Below are positions 44,501 through 57,261 of a stretch of DNA of 64,000 bases, piece after piece (positions within the stretch are counted from its first letter, which is position 1; every line of letters begins with the position of its first letter). A program made the translations under genes and the position numbers. Source of the stretch: Lophium mytilinum (taxonomy: Eukaryota; Ascomycota; Dothideomycetes; Mytilinidiales; Mytilinidiaceae); assembly GCA_010093605.1 (NCBI GenBank), contig MU004194.1, positions 198,908-262,907 on the forward strand, in the 5' to 3' direction. The notes beneath the pieces were generated by a model. That model saw only the letters and a program-made list of their open reading frames with translations, was not told the DNA's origin and searched no databases.

Positions 44501-46614
44501 TGACTTCTTCGAAATGTATTCTCCCAACACCCTTTTATCCACTCGCGCAGTGCCTTTTACAAACTCGGCTATGCAGCGGGGATCGTTTGGGCCTTTGATG
44601 ATGCCCTGAGACGTGAGGAACGCAATTCCGCCTTTTGGATTCTCGTTGAATTTAGTTGCTCCACGGATGATGATTTTCTTGCGTGCTCTTTGTTCCCGCA
44701 GATGGGCGGGATCAGGATACCCTTCGAATTCGGGCTTGTCTTCCAATCGGTCCGCGATGGACTGGACGTACCCAAGGAGAGCGTCCAAGCATAATGGAGG
44801 AACGTTTACAGTGCTCCAAGTTGCAGAATCGGGAAAAGCGTTTCTGGACAAAAGTCCGACAACGTCCATACATAGGTCGCTACGATCTGTCTCGCAATCG
44901 TAATTGACAAACAGCTCGACCATGAAAGAAGAGATGCGGACCAAGGCTCCCAAATTCTCCACCATTGCCTCTCGTGCGTCTGGGTTCCTGGAGCCTCCTT
45001 CCAGACCTAATCGCTGTCGGTCTTTCACTGGGACCGGTGTTGATCGGCCGCTGGTAGCTTGAGAAGGAGGAGGTTTTACTAGACTCGGAGCTTGAGGGAC
45101 GCCTTCGTATAACGATGGCTCAATGTTGCTTTCCAAAGGTATCTCTACACGCGGAAATAGACAAGTGATTAGGTAGGAAAGATAGAGCTCCTGCTGTAGT
45201 TTCAGGACGCCTCTGCAGGTTGCTACCAAGGTTCCGGCGACACGAAGGGATTCGCTTAGAATAGGCAAACTGTCCGACCGTACCAGCTGGAAAAGATGTC
45301 GGCACAAGGTGTCTTTTGCTAGGTTGGCCAAACTGGGGTGGGTGGCAATCGAGGGCCCAGCCACCTCAAGGGCTACGTCCACTATCCGCAGGGCCATTAC
45401 TCTCATGGGGTCGGAGTGCAGTTTATCATGTGGATCCAGTAGATTTACGAGTACGCGGAATAGCTCCCTTATTGAGGGCAGCGAATACGGCTTGATCCCC
45501 GCTGGCTCATCCTCCTCTACTGCAGCAATCGTTGTCAAATCCAGCGTACTACCATTTACGTTGACCATCGAATCGTCACCGTCTTGGAGAATTTTTTCCA
45601 GGCTATTTGACTGCCGACCTTCCTCTGAACTCGGCGCGGGGACTGCGAGACTAGTCCCGTTCACAGAAGGCTCCATTCTGACTGCGTCCATGTCGTCCTT
45701 TGTATCTTCTTCCAGCGCTCCAGGTTCCTCTCCGGCCTCGACTTCCAGGTGTTTTAGCCTTTCGAAGATCACCTGGCACATCGAGATCATCGATATTTCT
45801 GCAGACCTCCGGAGAAGCTCTGAGAGCCTGGCCTGGCAACACATGCTCAATCCACATTCCATCATGCCGCAGATACTTTCGTCGCCAAGTATGTCGCCCC
45901 CAGGTCCAGATATCATGCTCTCCATGAGTTTCAATATTTGGAGGAGAACTATCTCGTCCGCGGCAGAATCACTGGCTTCGAATCGACAATGTGTAATTGC
46001 AGAAGCAAGCAACTGCATAGCTTCTGAGAGTCGTGGCGACTCTCGACTTATAATGTTGTACGAGAGGAATTTGGTAATCGCAATAAGCGCAAGCGATGTG
46101 ATAGGTGCTGAAGTCGAAGAGGAGCGGATAATCTGGAGGAAGGGGTGGAAGAGGGACGGGGTATCAAATGTTCGAATATCTACGCAATCTTAGCATAAAA
46201 CAACAAATCGTCTCTAGGAAAGACGCGCATACCTTTACAGCCTTTAAGGTCATGCCTTAAACGCGCAAAAGCAGACATCAAAGGGTTGTCCTGCATGCTC
46301 TTGCCCTTCTTCCCCCTCAGACCCCATCGACTGGTGGCGGCATCCTCTTGGTCGGATGGGCTGTTGATGCCCTGCCCAGACCTCTCCCGTCTATGAAGGG
46401 CTGGCGCCTTAGTTGAGCCCCCTCCAAGTATAGCAGATACGGAGGAATGCTTCCAGCGTTGCTGCTTGCGCATCGTGGAGGTGACGGTGATGCATTCTGT
46501 GACGACAAGAGCAACTGGATCTACAGCAACGGAAATCGGAGGCGGTATTTGGAAAGACATGATCGAATGCTCTAAGGCGGATATAGAGCCGTCCTGTCCA
46601 CTGGTGTTGGCCAT
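41598..46614 (-). CDS. Arf guanine-nucleotide exchange factor, Gea/GBF1 type
   Basis: Seven exons (46614-46233, 46179-43643, 43593-42955, 42906-42512, 42470-42358, 42304-41922, 41870-41598) give 1573 residues, typical for Gea1/2 and GBF1. The intron at 42907-42954 (48 nt) is stop-free and in frame; splicing restores LLKASN-CQDFDFIRAPVLL. The Sec7 domain spans about 622-820, with the catalytic glutamic finger in FRLPGESALI (about E722) and the hydrophobic-groove motif YAIIMLNTDQHNPN. N-terminal dimerisation/HUS-like regions and C-terminal HDS regions (NLFVNSLIPPYFLSFQK, then AYWSPILVALTKQCLNPCRE) fit the GBF subfamily rather than BIG/Sec7. The C-terminus is Ala/Glu/Lys-rich. The protein activates Arf1 at the early Golgi for COPI vesicle formation and is the brefeldin A target in many fungi. 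Confidence 0.95.
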
Positions 46615-47303
46615 GCTGGAAGCTTCACTTCTCGGCGGAGGTGGATGTAAGAAAGGATCCAGGGCGGCGGTGACTAAGGATTCGTGGAGACTTTAGCATT
46701 TAAGGACTCTGGCGACCATGACTGTGCAAGCTCAACATATTCGTGGCAGATTGACAGGAAAGGGACTGCTGATTGGGTCGAAGGCGCGCGCTTGAGAGGT
46801 GCCTAGAAGTAACGGGGTTGTGCTCAAGTGATATGCCAAGACTAATCCGCGCGAAGTGTTGAGGCCACCTAAATGCTATTGATTGTGAGGATGCCTAGGA
46901 AAGACGCTGATTTACGTGCAGATTCACAGTGTCACGTACGCATCGCATAAGTGGTTTCCGGGTCATGTAATAGTTTTACTATTGTTACAACGCGCATCTC
47001 GTCCTTATAAAAAACGCCGTAGATGCAGGGGAAGTCTATATACAGGGTCCAATCACCAATTGCCGAGCCTCAACTCCCTCAAAATCGCAGAAAGGAATGG
47101 AAACAATGTTGAGACGCATCGCAGACGTCTGTTATACTGGCTCGTACGCGGAGGGGACTAGCCCGTGTGCTCATCAGAATCCAATGAACCACGTGAAGCT
47201 CTTGGGAGCTCTACCAAGTGAATGAAGAAATATGAGCGATTAACGCTAAAGGCGCTTGCAATAAGCTCAGCAGCTGAATGTAAGTATGGCCGTACAATCG
47301 TAA
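46615..47303. other. Intergenic region, no gene seen
   Basis: About 690 bases, with no supportable frame. It should contain the Arf-GEF promoter (near 46615-46850) and the ANP1 3' UTR. Confidence 0.5.
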
Positions 47304-49053
47304 TCACGACTCCGGCGCCGCAGGTTTCTTCCCTACTACCGGGATCTCATCAAGAGGGTCGATGATTTTCGCCTTGCCCTCTTTGGTCTTATCTGTCTTT
47401 CTATGTCCAATGTTAGTCTTGACGTAAAGGAGTACTAGAACATGCACGTACGCTTCATCCGTAGACTCCTTTTCCGATAGCTTCTCTTGGGGCTTCTCTG
47501 TATGATCATCGGCTTTCTTTTCGGCCTTCTTCTCTGGTTCCTCTTCCACCTTCTTGGCTGGCTTCTTCTCCGCTTGCTCTTCTGGCTTTTTTTCCGAAGG
47601 CTGTTCCGGCTGCTTCTCTACCTTCTTCTCCGAATCCTCACTGCTGACCTCCTTGACATCCTTGTTTGCCATATCCTGGATATTGGTCTTATCTTTATCC
47701 CACTGGCCGCTCGGATTCTCAAACTGATCATGTATCTTTTCAAGTCGCTCTTTTTTGGCCTTCTCTTCAGCCTCTTTAGCTTTACGTTCATTCTCCATCT
47801 CTTCCATATGTCGCCTGTCGTCGACACTGGGTTCGTACAGATGCCATATAGTGTAATGCGGCAAACCGACAACGGAGAACTTCATGCGTTTGGCCATCTG
47901 AAAACCAAATTAGCTGGGGTTGATCAGCTTTGCTGAAAGTTGATGTTACCTTTCCGAAACCTTCTGTTTCAGCATGCTTCTCGAAGCTGAAAGCTGGGAA
48001 ATGGACGCCGGAGCGGAAGACCTTCGCCTTTGCCAAGATACTGACTCCACCGACTCCGTCAATTTCCATCTCCATGTCTGGGTCGCCGTATGGGTCTCGC
48101 AGGTAAGCCAGGTGCGGCCGCCACGTGGCATATTCCGCGTATCCCTCAACAATGACTGCATCCTCGTCCAGTGTTTCCGCAAGAGCGAGAGCAGTTTCCG
48201 ATTCTTGCCACGAATTCAGGTCGTACGGTTGTTCGCCTCCAAGCCAATCAGGTAGTGGTCTCCATACATCTGCGAGGTTCATAAGCCCGTGTCGTAGCTA
48301 GATATACCAATTAGACTTACTTGGAACAATGACATCCTTGTTGTGCCTCATCAAGTCTTCCAGAATAGTGAAGGGAGCAGTCTCCACATCCACATCTCTC
48401 CAGTACACCCAGCTGTGTGTCGGACGCAAGGCTGCGCTCAAGAGCCAATTGCGAGCCTGTGCCATGGACTTCCGTCGCCCTGCTTGTGCCGCAAAACCGT
48501 GCCGACTTTCCACGTCCTGGTTCACCTTCTGGCCAAAGTCCTTGTTCAAAATAGAGATCTCCCCAAATTGCTGCTTGGAGTCTTCATTCTTTTGCAAATC
48601 CACTAGGAGATCATTCAGGAGTTCCAGTGTGGTGTCCTTGGAATCGCCCACGAGGAATGCGAGATCAATCAAATTGTGAGGGTACGTCAGGTTTCTGAGA
48701 TGGCCAAAAAACATGGGAAGATGTGGTGCCGCGTCTCGCAAAGGAGCGCAAAGCAGTATCCGCTCCTCCCTCTCCCAGCCTCTTGCTGTCCCCTGCACGT
48801 TGTTGAGATCATAGTATCGGACCGTTTCGAGCTGGAAGTCCTCGGAGCCGGCGAGTAGACCGAATGACAGGACCGGTATTGCACCCGTGATGAGCGAAGG
48901 GAAAAAAAAGTAGAGGACGAGCAATACAGCGGCGGCCGCAGCTAATGTTTTGATAATATTGCTCCGGCGCCTTCGCGTAGAGGCATGGGACCGGGGCTGA
49001 AATCTATCACTAAAGATATCAGCTTCAGCTTCATATGTGCTGAAAGGCAGCAT
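47304..49053 (-). CDS. ANP1: Golgi mannan polymerase subunit, Anp1/Mnn9/Van1 family
   Basis: Exons 49053-48321, 48269-47950, 47897-47452 and 47400-47304 give 531 residues. It is a type II membrane protein: a short basic cytosolic tail (STRRRRSNIIK), a hydrophobic anchor at about 36-62, then a lumenal GT62 domain. The motif YWRDVDVETAP contains the DxD-like acidic residues. ERILLCAPLRDAAPHLP, GRRKSMAQARNWLLSAAL and VIVPNVWRPLP are family hallmarks, as is FPAFSFEKHAETEGFGKMAK. The C-terminal 150 residues are Lys/Glu-rich low complexity ending in IDPLDEIPVVG. This long acidic/basic tail fits Anp1 better than the shorter Mnn9. In yeast, Anp1 with Mnn9 and partners elongates the alpha-1,6-mannan backbone of cell-wall N-glycans in the cis-Golgi. 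The subfamily choice is moderately certain. Confidence 0.9.
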
Positions 49054-51686
49054 ATTTGGTGGTGAATTCGCAGCGACGCGCTCATGGATGGAGGCTGGGG
49101 AAACAGGGCGTACTTGTGGGGTTGGATCTCAAAGGTACCGCTGCTACCCATCGGAAATGCGGTATGCCCATTCGGGTAGGCATGTCTATGCATCTTTCCT
49201 CTGGGTGATGCATGTAATGGCAGCATTCAGCAAAGAGGGAGGAGATGTCGCCAGACCGGGCCCCGTCTCCTGCACCCGCCAACTCGTAGCAATGAAGCGG
49301 GCGTCGCGCGGGCGTCCTCAGCAGTCGAGACGGCGGCAGGCGGCGGTCTCAATGGTATCGTAGCCGGGGTGCGGCGTGGAGGAGAAGAAAAATGCGCTCT
49401 TGGATTTCGTTTGGGGGGTCAGGGTTTCCGAGGGCGCCCAGCTTCGAAGTTATCCGCCTGTGACAATTTCGCTAGCAGCCACAATGGGCAACGGGGCAGG
49501 CAGGCGATGGGTGCTGATAGCCACACGGCGATGCGGCTAGGGAGACTTCAGGAATAGGGGCGGTTGAGCTTTACGTGCAGGAGAGTCAGTCCAGCGGCGG
49601 CGGAAATGCTGCCAAGTGTCCGCTATAAGCTGAAACAGACGCCGGCGATCTTCCTCAGCATCCGGGCCTCTCACGGCACAGGCATAGACGACCTGGCTGG
49701 CACGCAGACTCGGTCGCTGGGCCTCACCTTGCAACACAAAGCCATTTTTAGAAGGCCTCTCCCGGTTGCACCACCACAGCAGCCGGATACGGGCGCTGTC
49801 AGCAAGGGCGGCGACCGCGAGAGGCGACAGACAGCTATCGCCATGTGCGCAGGGGTCCAGCATTCGCGGTATGCCTCCATGTGCTTAGCGTGGTGGGAGC
49901 AATTCACGGCCGCATCTTCACATCGTGTTGTACGGCGATGGTGTCATTATTGCCGCTTCTGCTATACAGTTACAGCTACTTGCAGCACGCCCATCAAATC
50001 AAGACGCCTTCTATTGACAGGCCTGAGGCTCTTTTCGAAGGACAAGCGCAACATCCTGCCCTTGCTCGCTCACCCGCCCGCCTCCCGCCCTCTGGTGGAA
50101 CCTGCATATGGTGGAAAGGGATCTTCGTCACAGTTCCATCCGTCTTTTGCGGTGGGAGTGGCTTTGTCTGGCAGCGATACGACGAATTGAACGCGCATGG
50201 GTGCGGAAGGGGGACAAAGAGACGTAGCACAGCAAGCATCACATAGGCCTGGTCGGCCAGAAGAGGTCACCATGGTCCAGTTCCAGACAACTTGAATTGA
50301 CATTGCATAACATTTCCAAATTGATCCACCTCTTGCTCGCCCGTGGGTCCTTGTGTAACACTAGACAAGCACGTCCGTTCGCGTGTCTCCGATGATATGG
50401 CTGGATTGACTACAAACAACGTATCCGTTTCGCCAGGAAAGTGCGCAGAACCACTCTATGATCAGATCAGTACGGTCCGTGAAATTTCCATCGTGACAGT
50501 GAAGCCGTAAGTAATGCTCAGAAAAGCCGGGTTTAGTCATGCCCGCCGCCGGCTGAAGGTCCGCACAGCCCCAAGACGGAACCATACAGCCCCTAGCTCG
50601 AAGACCGCAATGACATTCAGAAGAACAGCAATCGAAGAGAGCTGTCTTCCGTACAACTCCACAACTCGTCCTTCCAGCTGAAGCCAGTAGAGTGCGGGAG
50701 GGCGGCCTGGCGGGGAGGGCGTCATTGAATGGATAGACTAAGATTTCATCATGGCGTAGAGATTGAAGAAAATAGTAATGCTTACCCATACTGTGTCTAT
50801 GCGATCCAACTGCGATGAGCATCGTAGCCTACTAAAGTTCCACATGTTAGCATCTGCGCTGACTGACCGCGTGGAACAAGAAGTTGAGTATTGTATCTCC
50901 GTAATCAGACAAATTGGTAAGTTGGTATGTGTTTCCTCAAGGTTGTTCAGTAGCAGAACTGAAATAATACACTCATCATATAGGAGTAGGTCAAACGACG
51001 AAAACGAGGAAAGTCTGGCGCGTACCTTGTGTGAGAGAGATCTTGGTCAGACGAGGTCTATCAATTAGCATCAGGTGGTAGTCAGCGCGTCTACAGCTTG
51101 GTCGCCGATGGCAAGGCCGCTCATTATTCAGCATGGCTCGTTGCTCTAGGTGTGCCTTCCGCGCCACAGCATCATAAGCGGGTGAGCTGGTGAGCGAGTG
51201 TGTGCAATGTCGTCGCGAAGAGCGAATCATCTCGAAACGCCGCAGAGATTCTCCTAGAGCGGCAACGCGTTAGCTGAGATCTGCAGGAGACATCATACTA
51301 AGAGTGGCTTGTAGAGGTATGTTCAGATGGTAGTGCATGTTGTTCAATGGCTCAGGAGTCGCCGGAACTGGTTGGATAGGATTTCTTCATGAAAACTCAG
51401 ATGCGAGGGGGGAGACAGCAGCACACTTACAAATATACAGCGACGCCCCAGATCCCTCATGGGATCTAGGACTGGAGGGTGCGGCAACCATGGAAGGGTT
51501 GTGCGCACCGGGAAGGTTGAGCTGGAGATGGATGGTGGAGGGTGGAAGAGAAGCTCGATGTCCCGGGAGAAAAGAGGTGTGGAAGATGACTTAGCGCGCC
51601 AAGATTTTCCGGAGCTCGGGCCTCAACTCCTCCATTTTCAATTCGCGATCAATTTCATGATATCACTTGCTACACATACAGCAGCA
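49054..51686. other. Long gene-free gap
   Basis: About 2.6 kb. Frames up to 208 codons exist (49564-50190 plus), but they start with non-ATG codons, are mirrored on the other strand, and show no domain. I see no RNA gene or repeat. It holds the promoters of ANP1 and MTR3. Confidence 0.5.
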
Positions 51687-52756
51687 ATGACAGACCGGAG
51701 AAGGACAAACGCCCCCAGCGGTGGAACCAGCGCGCCTGTCTTTGTGTACCCAGTAAAAGGCGCAGACTCACTCGCATCCCAGCGTCCAACGCGCACTCGC
51801 GCGCCAGACGAGCTGCGCAAGATCTGTGAATACACCATGTTCTTCAGTTCCAGCCCGCTGATACTTTGCTAATCTGTGCTCCAGTCCTTAAGACCGGCCT
51901 CGTTCCCTCAGCCTCCGGTTCCGCCTACCTCGAACTCTCTCCTCCCTCCGCACCGCCCTCAAAAACCCTCAGACCATCCCGCACATCTCTCAAGCTCACC
52001 TGCGCCGTCCATGGCCCAAAACCCCTCCCGCGATCTGCGCCCTTCAGCCCGCACCTCATTCTCTCAACGACGGTCAAGTTTGCGCCCTTCGCGACGCGAG
52101 CTCGGCGGGGCTACATCCGCGATTCCACAGAGCGAGACCTGGGCGTGCATCTAGAGACGGCGCTCCGTGGCGTAGTGTTAGGGGAGCGGTGGCCGAAGAG
52201 CGGAGTAGAGGTCATCGTGACCGTGATCGAGGGCGAGGAAGATGGGTGGTGGGGCGACAGCATTGTGGGTGGGAGTAGCGGGGCGGGAGGGGGTGGTTGG
52301 GGCTTGATGAGTGTGCTTGCGGGCGCGATCACGGTCGCCAGCGCGGCGATTGCGGACGCAGGGATTGATTGTGTAGACCTGGTCTCTGGGGGCGTAGCTG
52401 CGGTCGTGCGGGATGTCGATCCCAAGGGAAAGGGGAACACGGAGGAGGGGTTGCAAGAGGGGGAGTCGCTGGTGCTGGATCCTTGTCCGGCGGAGCACAA
52501 GGAAATGGTGGCAGCATGCGTGGTTGGCTACCTGGCTGGTCGAGACGAGATTACTGAGGTCTGGATGAAAGGGGAGGCGGGAGGCGCTTCAGATGTCTTG
52601 CTAGACAAGGCTGTGTACGCAGCTGTCGCTTCTGTCAGTGTCGTGAAGGAGGCGGTGAGAGAATCAGTAGAGCAAAAGTACAAGGACGTGTTGGGTGGTG
52701 GGAAGGGAGTCTTTCGGGGTCCTCAAGTCCCAAAGGAAGTGGAGATGACAGGTTGA
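51687..52756 (+). CDS. MTR3: RNA exosome core subunit MTR3 (RNase PH-like)
   Basis: Exons 51687-51825 and 51885-52756 give 336 residues. The opening MTDRRRTNAPSGGTSAPVF and the junction ELRKI-F-LKTGLVPSASGS match fungal Mtr3. The RNase PH fold is evident: LKLTCAVHGPKPLPRSAPFS, LSTTVKFAPFATRARRGYI, the almost invariant RDSTERDLGVHLETALRGVV, then ASAAIADAGIDCVDLVSGGV. A Gly/Ser-rich insertion lies near residue 190, and the C-terminus is helical. Mtr3 is one of six RNase PH subunits that make the hexameric ring of the eukaryotic exosome. The ring has no catalysis of its own but threads RNA to Rrp44. It acts in nucleus and cytoplasm in rRNA maturation and RNA decay. Confidence 0.93.
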
Positions 52757-53335
52757 GGGATTTTAGAACGCGATTCTGGGAGCAGTGACTTATTACATGT
52801 GCATAGCGTTGGCGTTAAGGATATGGGAAATAGAAACATTGCAGCGCTTCCTGCCCCCTCAATGAGCAGATTCTAACCTTAATCATCGCGCGGCTTTGCC
52901 TCGAGTACTAAAAGAAGAATATAATTTTGCAACAGCTTTCAGGCGACATTACGAAGATGATATCGCACAACGTTGTGTATCAAGAGCAGGCCAACATAAG
53001 TTGAACCCTGGATGATGGTAAAGGAACTAGATTCTCATATAAGTGTACAATATTGCTGATTTCACACAACATTATATTCGGGACCAAGTGAAACTAATCC
53101 ACTTTAAATTCGTCGTTGCACACATCACGTCAATGAACCTGAGCTTAAATCTGAACCGTGCTCAATTCAGTAGTATCAAGGACTATATCCCCGATGTGCA
53201 TAGGCCTAATTGGCCACATGCCTTCATCCCCCCAAAAAGAGCACCGTTTTCGCCAACAACATCCAGCTCCCCAATGCAATGTACCCAAAAGTCACAACTT
53301 CTGGGCTATGCCACCAGATACGCCGATACCCTGCT
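52757..53335. other. Convergent 3' regions
   Basis: About 580 bases between the MTR3 stop and the end of the Myb-like gene. AT-rich, with no gene seen. Confidence 0.5.
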
Positions 53336-54692
53336 TCAGACAACGTCCCCGAACATGTTCCGGGCAACACCGTGTGGGATGCTGTAGCCAGGGACAAGAT
53401 CGTAAGCCGAGAAGCCAGCGTACTCATTTCTCGACTGTCTCCAGCCAGCTGCTTATCCCTTTATCAACACAAAATCCTAAAATTAAGTACGGAACCCAAG
53501 AAAAGCAAGGAAGATGAGCCTACTTACATAGATCGTTCTGTGGAACGGGATTCTGGTAGTATCCTAGCGACGTGGGAGTGTACTCCAGGTCCTCTCCGGT
53601 ATCGTGCTCGGAGACGGGGTTCTCGCGTAGCTCCTGCGTGATAACGGCGTCCTGAACCTGCCCATCATCCTGGTGATCCTCTACGTCATCCTGGCAGTCC
53701 TGTTCATTGTCATGGTGGCCCTCTTCACCGTCCTGGAGGGCTTGTCCATCGCCGTATTGGCCTTGGCCCTCATCCTCTTCGACAACCTCCTGCTTGACTT
53801 TGGTTGTCTTGCGTGCCTTCGCAGTCTTGACTAGGCCGCCATCAGCCTTCGACTTCGCGGGTGATTTGGCCTTAGTCGCAGGCGCCTTGCGCTTTCTCTT
53901 CGGGGTCGGCTGGGCAGTCTCGTTGTCATCCGCTTGTCCTTGTTCGGCGTTTCCCTGTCCCGGAGAGGGCACAGCATCGGCATCATTGGTCGGAGATGCG
54001 CTGTCGGCCCTCTTGCGCTTTGAGATATTGGCAGCCTTGCCTGATGCCTCTCCTTGCGGAGCTGCGGACTCGTTGGGGTTCTCTGATCCCTTGACGAAGG
54101 AGGCTCCAGCAGCTTGGGCCTGCTTGAGGCGGGAGAAGCGCTTTGAGGCGGCTCCAGGAGTGGTGTTACAAGCATTCGCGATCACCTTCCAATCGAACGA
54201 CTGAGTAGAATGGTGTCAGTCATCTCTCTTGGCCAAACAGGAAGTCCGTTGAGCGACCCCAAACACTGTCACCTGAGTGTACACAATCGAACAGGAACGT
54301 CGCTGAAGAACCTCCGACGGTATCCCCCAGAAGTACACACCACATGTCGACGAAGAAATCTATGAACATACCTTTCCAGCCTCACCGTTGGTATGCTTCA
54401 CGAGCAGCCAGAGGAACTCGTGGGCGCTAGGGCCCGGGTTGGCGCCATCTTTGATCGCCTTCTGGAGACGCGACCAGCGTTTGGTGACTGCGCCTTTCTT
54501 GAGGGCGAGTGCGGCGCCTACAGCGTCCCAGTCAATCTACGCGCTCATAGTCAGTATTGTTTCCGAAGTCTGGTCGTGTTTACGAAACGGCCAAAGCAGT
54601 CAATTCTTTCAGCCACTCACCAACGCGCTGGGCGATCCGTTGATCGTTAGGATCAGGTAGAGAAACCTGATGTTCTCATCTTCGGAAGGCAT
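53336..54692 (-). CDS. Myb/SANT-like protein with two tandem DNA-binding-type repeats
   Basis: Exons 54692-54621, 54536-54372, 54200-53528 and 53448-53336 give 340 residues. Two short helical repeats follow the 'DWxxVAxAxxxxxGAxxKRxxRL' pattern: IDWDAVGAALALKKGAVTKR (about 25-45) and FDWKVIANACNTTPGAASKR (about 81-100). Such repeats are common in dothideomycete Myb-like proteins. The middle is Lys/Ala-rich with KRKRKAPATKAKSPAKSK, like a chromatin-binding tail. After it comes a Gln/Asp/Glu-rich acidic part. The last exon is my choice: a perfect donor GTAAGT overlaps the stop that would otherwise end the protein at 53520 (305 aa), and splicing adds a Tyr/Gly-rich end (YAGFSAYDLVPGYSIP). It is probably nuclear; no target is known. 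Confidence 0.7.
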
Positions 54693-55079
54693 ACTGATGA
54701 GCTACGGTCCGTAGATTTGGTCGTGAGAGAGAGTAAGAGACAGCCCCGAGGAGCGACAGACGAATGGATGACAAGTCGTCTGAGGTTGAAGAAGGGTTGC
54801 AGAAGCTAAAAGGTAACAAGAGGTACTTTAAGTAGTGGAGATAAGTGAGACGGCGAACGAATGACGTAAAGTGACTGGTCGGGTGGAAATTCTAGTGAAT
54901 ATCAAGGTGAAGTTTCTTAGCGAGCTGCTCTTGTGACAACTCACTTTTTGGCAGCATGGAGGCACCCACAATCATCAATCTGAAACTGCGATGCATGAAG
55001 AACACAATAGTCCTCTCAGTCGATACTGCAGAGTATGGCAGCAAACCAAAACAGCTTGCATAGTCACTATGGAGGGTGT
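54693..55079. other. Intergenic region, no gene seen
   Basis: About 390 bases between the Myb-like gene start and the EXO84 stop. It serves as promoter of the former and 3' UTR of the latter. Confidence 0.5.
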
Positions 55080-57261
55080 TCAGGAGGTTACGCCTAAACC
55101 AACGGGACCATGGTTTGCTCGATTAGAAACACCTCCGTCCTCCATGCCCTTCCCTATAAAGTCCTTGAAGTCCAACCCAACGTCTGTCAGCATTGCTGCA
55201 TGTGTGTGCGCTTGGTCCATGCACTCTTTCCACAGCGGGCTCTCAGTATCCACGCTGCTCAACTGGCGTGCTAATATTACGTTGAACTCGTCGATGTGCT
55301 CTTTCGCCCACTTGATGCACGCGGACATCATGACGTGCGGGAAGCAATTCTGGTAGATATGTACCGTATTCTTGATGATGGTGAAGTAGATGAAGGAGAT
55401 TTGGTAGATATACTCGGGAAGGTGGCCCTCGAATATGCATTGTCTGGAAATGATTAGTCTTGTGCCGGAGAAAGAAGACATTGGGCAGTGTTCACCTAGA
55501 TCGCGTCTTGATTACGGCACTCCTTGCTTCAAGATATGCATCCCTAGCTCTATCCTCAAAGCCGAGCCTGGAAACCCAGTGGACGTGAGTCTTCGCCGAC
55601 GTCAACCACGAATGATTCTCGACCAATTGGCGTATCAGTACTGTTGCAAGTTTCGCGGCTCTTTCGTTGACTTTGAAAGTGAGAAGGTTCTGAGCAACGG
55701 CATTGCTTTTAATGTTCTTTGCCAATGACTTCAGCTTCTCCACTCTAGACACAGCCTTTTCAAAGCGTTGGAGAGCAATGTCGATGTCCAGATCATCCAG
55801 CTGGCTTTCCACCCATCGAATGCTCTGTTGCTTCCCATCCACATCCACAAACATACTCGACCTATGATTCACTGTGTTCTCGGACAAACTCTCTAAAAGA
55901 TCGGCCTTCTTTAGAATGCTCAGATCCCTGGTGGCAAAATAGTTGACAGAGTCTTGCTGCTTTCCTCGCTCTTCAGTCTCGACCTCCATAGTCCTTCGAA
56001 GGTCCTCCAAGGTTTTGCGGTAGGTAGAAAGTAGCGTGTTCTTCTCGCTTACATCAGAGCCGTACACAGCAAAGGTATACGATTCTGTGCCGACACGAAT
56101 ATTAATTGCATCCGTTGTTCCCTTTCCTTCACGTTCACGACCTCCAGGAGCAGACCGAGAAGACAAGTCTGCCAGCTGAACATCCTGAAGAGGCCAACAC
56201 CGTTGCGCGACTAGTTGTGTCTGGATTTGATTCTTCTTCTGCTTTACGTCTCGCGGATTTTGCCCTGCCATATCCGCTCTCTTCTTCTCCGAGGCCACTA
56301 GAAAGTGGTCATTAAGCAAGATCAAGTGGATCCGCCGCCTGATCTTCCAAGTAGCAGCGTTCAATTCTACCCATTTCCCGGATTCGTGGATTATGTGCCG
56401 CCCAGGTATTGCGGGCAAATACTTCTGCGATCCTTCGACGCGTTTCCATAAAGTTTGAAGATGCGAGTTCCACAGAGCCTCCAGATTGGCAACGGAGCTC
56501 CTATTGGCCTGCTTTCTTGCGGTAATGGCATCCCCTCCCAATCCAGATGCAGATGTAGTCTGTCCCAACGTGCTTGTCAGCTCAGACATCAAGGTCCTAA
56601 GCATCCGCATTTCGCCCTTCAGCTTCTCTGCCTCTTTACTAATCTTGATGAACTGGGTTCGATTCTGATACACATTGTGCTGGAGGTCGGTCGAGGTGCG
56701 GTTCTTCAATTTACGTAGTTTGTCCTGGTAATCTCGAATGTCCTGTTCTGAAGCATCTGAGAGCAACGTGGCAACATCTACGGATAGTCAGTAGACGGAG
56801 CGTGCAAACAATAATAGCCACCTACACTGCTCAGGGCGCAAGTTTGGATCCCTCAGTGCCTTCTCGTCGACCTTCACCCGCTGCCCATCAGAGCTTCCAG
56901 GAGGCCTCCCATCCCTTGATGGCGGCTGGCTTGCATACTGGCCTGGTATCCCAGGCATTGTGGGCAGTGGCGGAGCTCCTGCGCCAAAATCTGTAGGCAG
57001 ATTGGTGAACCGCGTTGAGTACCTCCTCTTCACCAAATCCGCCGTCTTCTCGCCCTGCGGTGGACGCTGGCGGGGCGCGTCCAATTTCCTAGGCCCAGAG
57101 CCATCGCTCGGTCGCAGGCGCTCTGCTCCTATGCCTGAAGAGAGGGTTCCGGCGGCCAGTCCTGTAGGCATGGGTGCGCTGATCTGCTTCGGGGCGCTGA
57201 TTTTGGGGCGTACGGAGCGCTTCTTGCGGAGGGAAATCCCCTTGCTCTTTTCCTCTGACAT
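55080..57261 (-). CDS. EXO84: Exocyst complex component EXO84
   Basis: Exons 57261-56826, 56777-55496 and 55443-55080 give 693 residues. Splicing T|AT yields PEQYVATLLSDASEQDIRDY, a phrase typical of fungal Exo84. The N-terminal 145 residues are basic and Pro-rich (LRKKRSVRPKISAPKQ), as in Exo84 regions that bind SNAREs or lipids. A coiled coil follows (residues 155-215). A PH-like domain occupies about 265-400: GRHIIHESGKWVELNAATWK, then RIHLILLNDHFLVASEKKR. The remainder is the helical C-terminal exocyst domain. Exo84 is part of the octameric tether that brings secretory vesicles to the plasma membrane at sites of growth. A start at 57444 in the same frame is possible but lacks ATG-proximal conservation; MSEEKSKG at 57261 was chosen. 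Confidence 0.93.

Noticed and set aside
47487-47936. Hydrophobic 149-codon plus-strand frame resembling a membrane protein
   Set aside because: Antisense shadow of the Lys/Glu-rich ANP1 tail; the Leu/Phe richness is an artefact of reading AAG/GAG codons in reverse.
49564-50190. 208-codon plus-strand frame
   Set aside because: Starts with a non-ATG codon, is Arg/Ser/Cys-rich, and is mirrored by minus-strand frames; no domain.
54928-54955. TGTGACAACTCACTTTTTGG, reminiscent of the 38.1-kb inverted-repeat arm
   Set aside because: Matches only in part, has no partner arm and no TA flanks, so it is not counted as a second copy.
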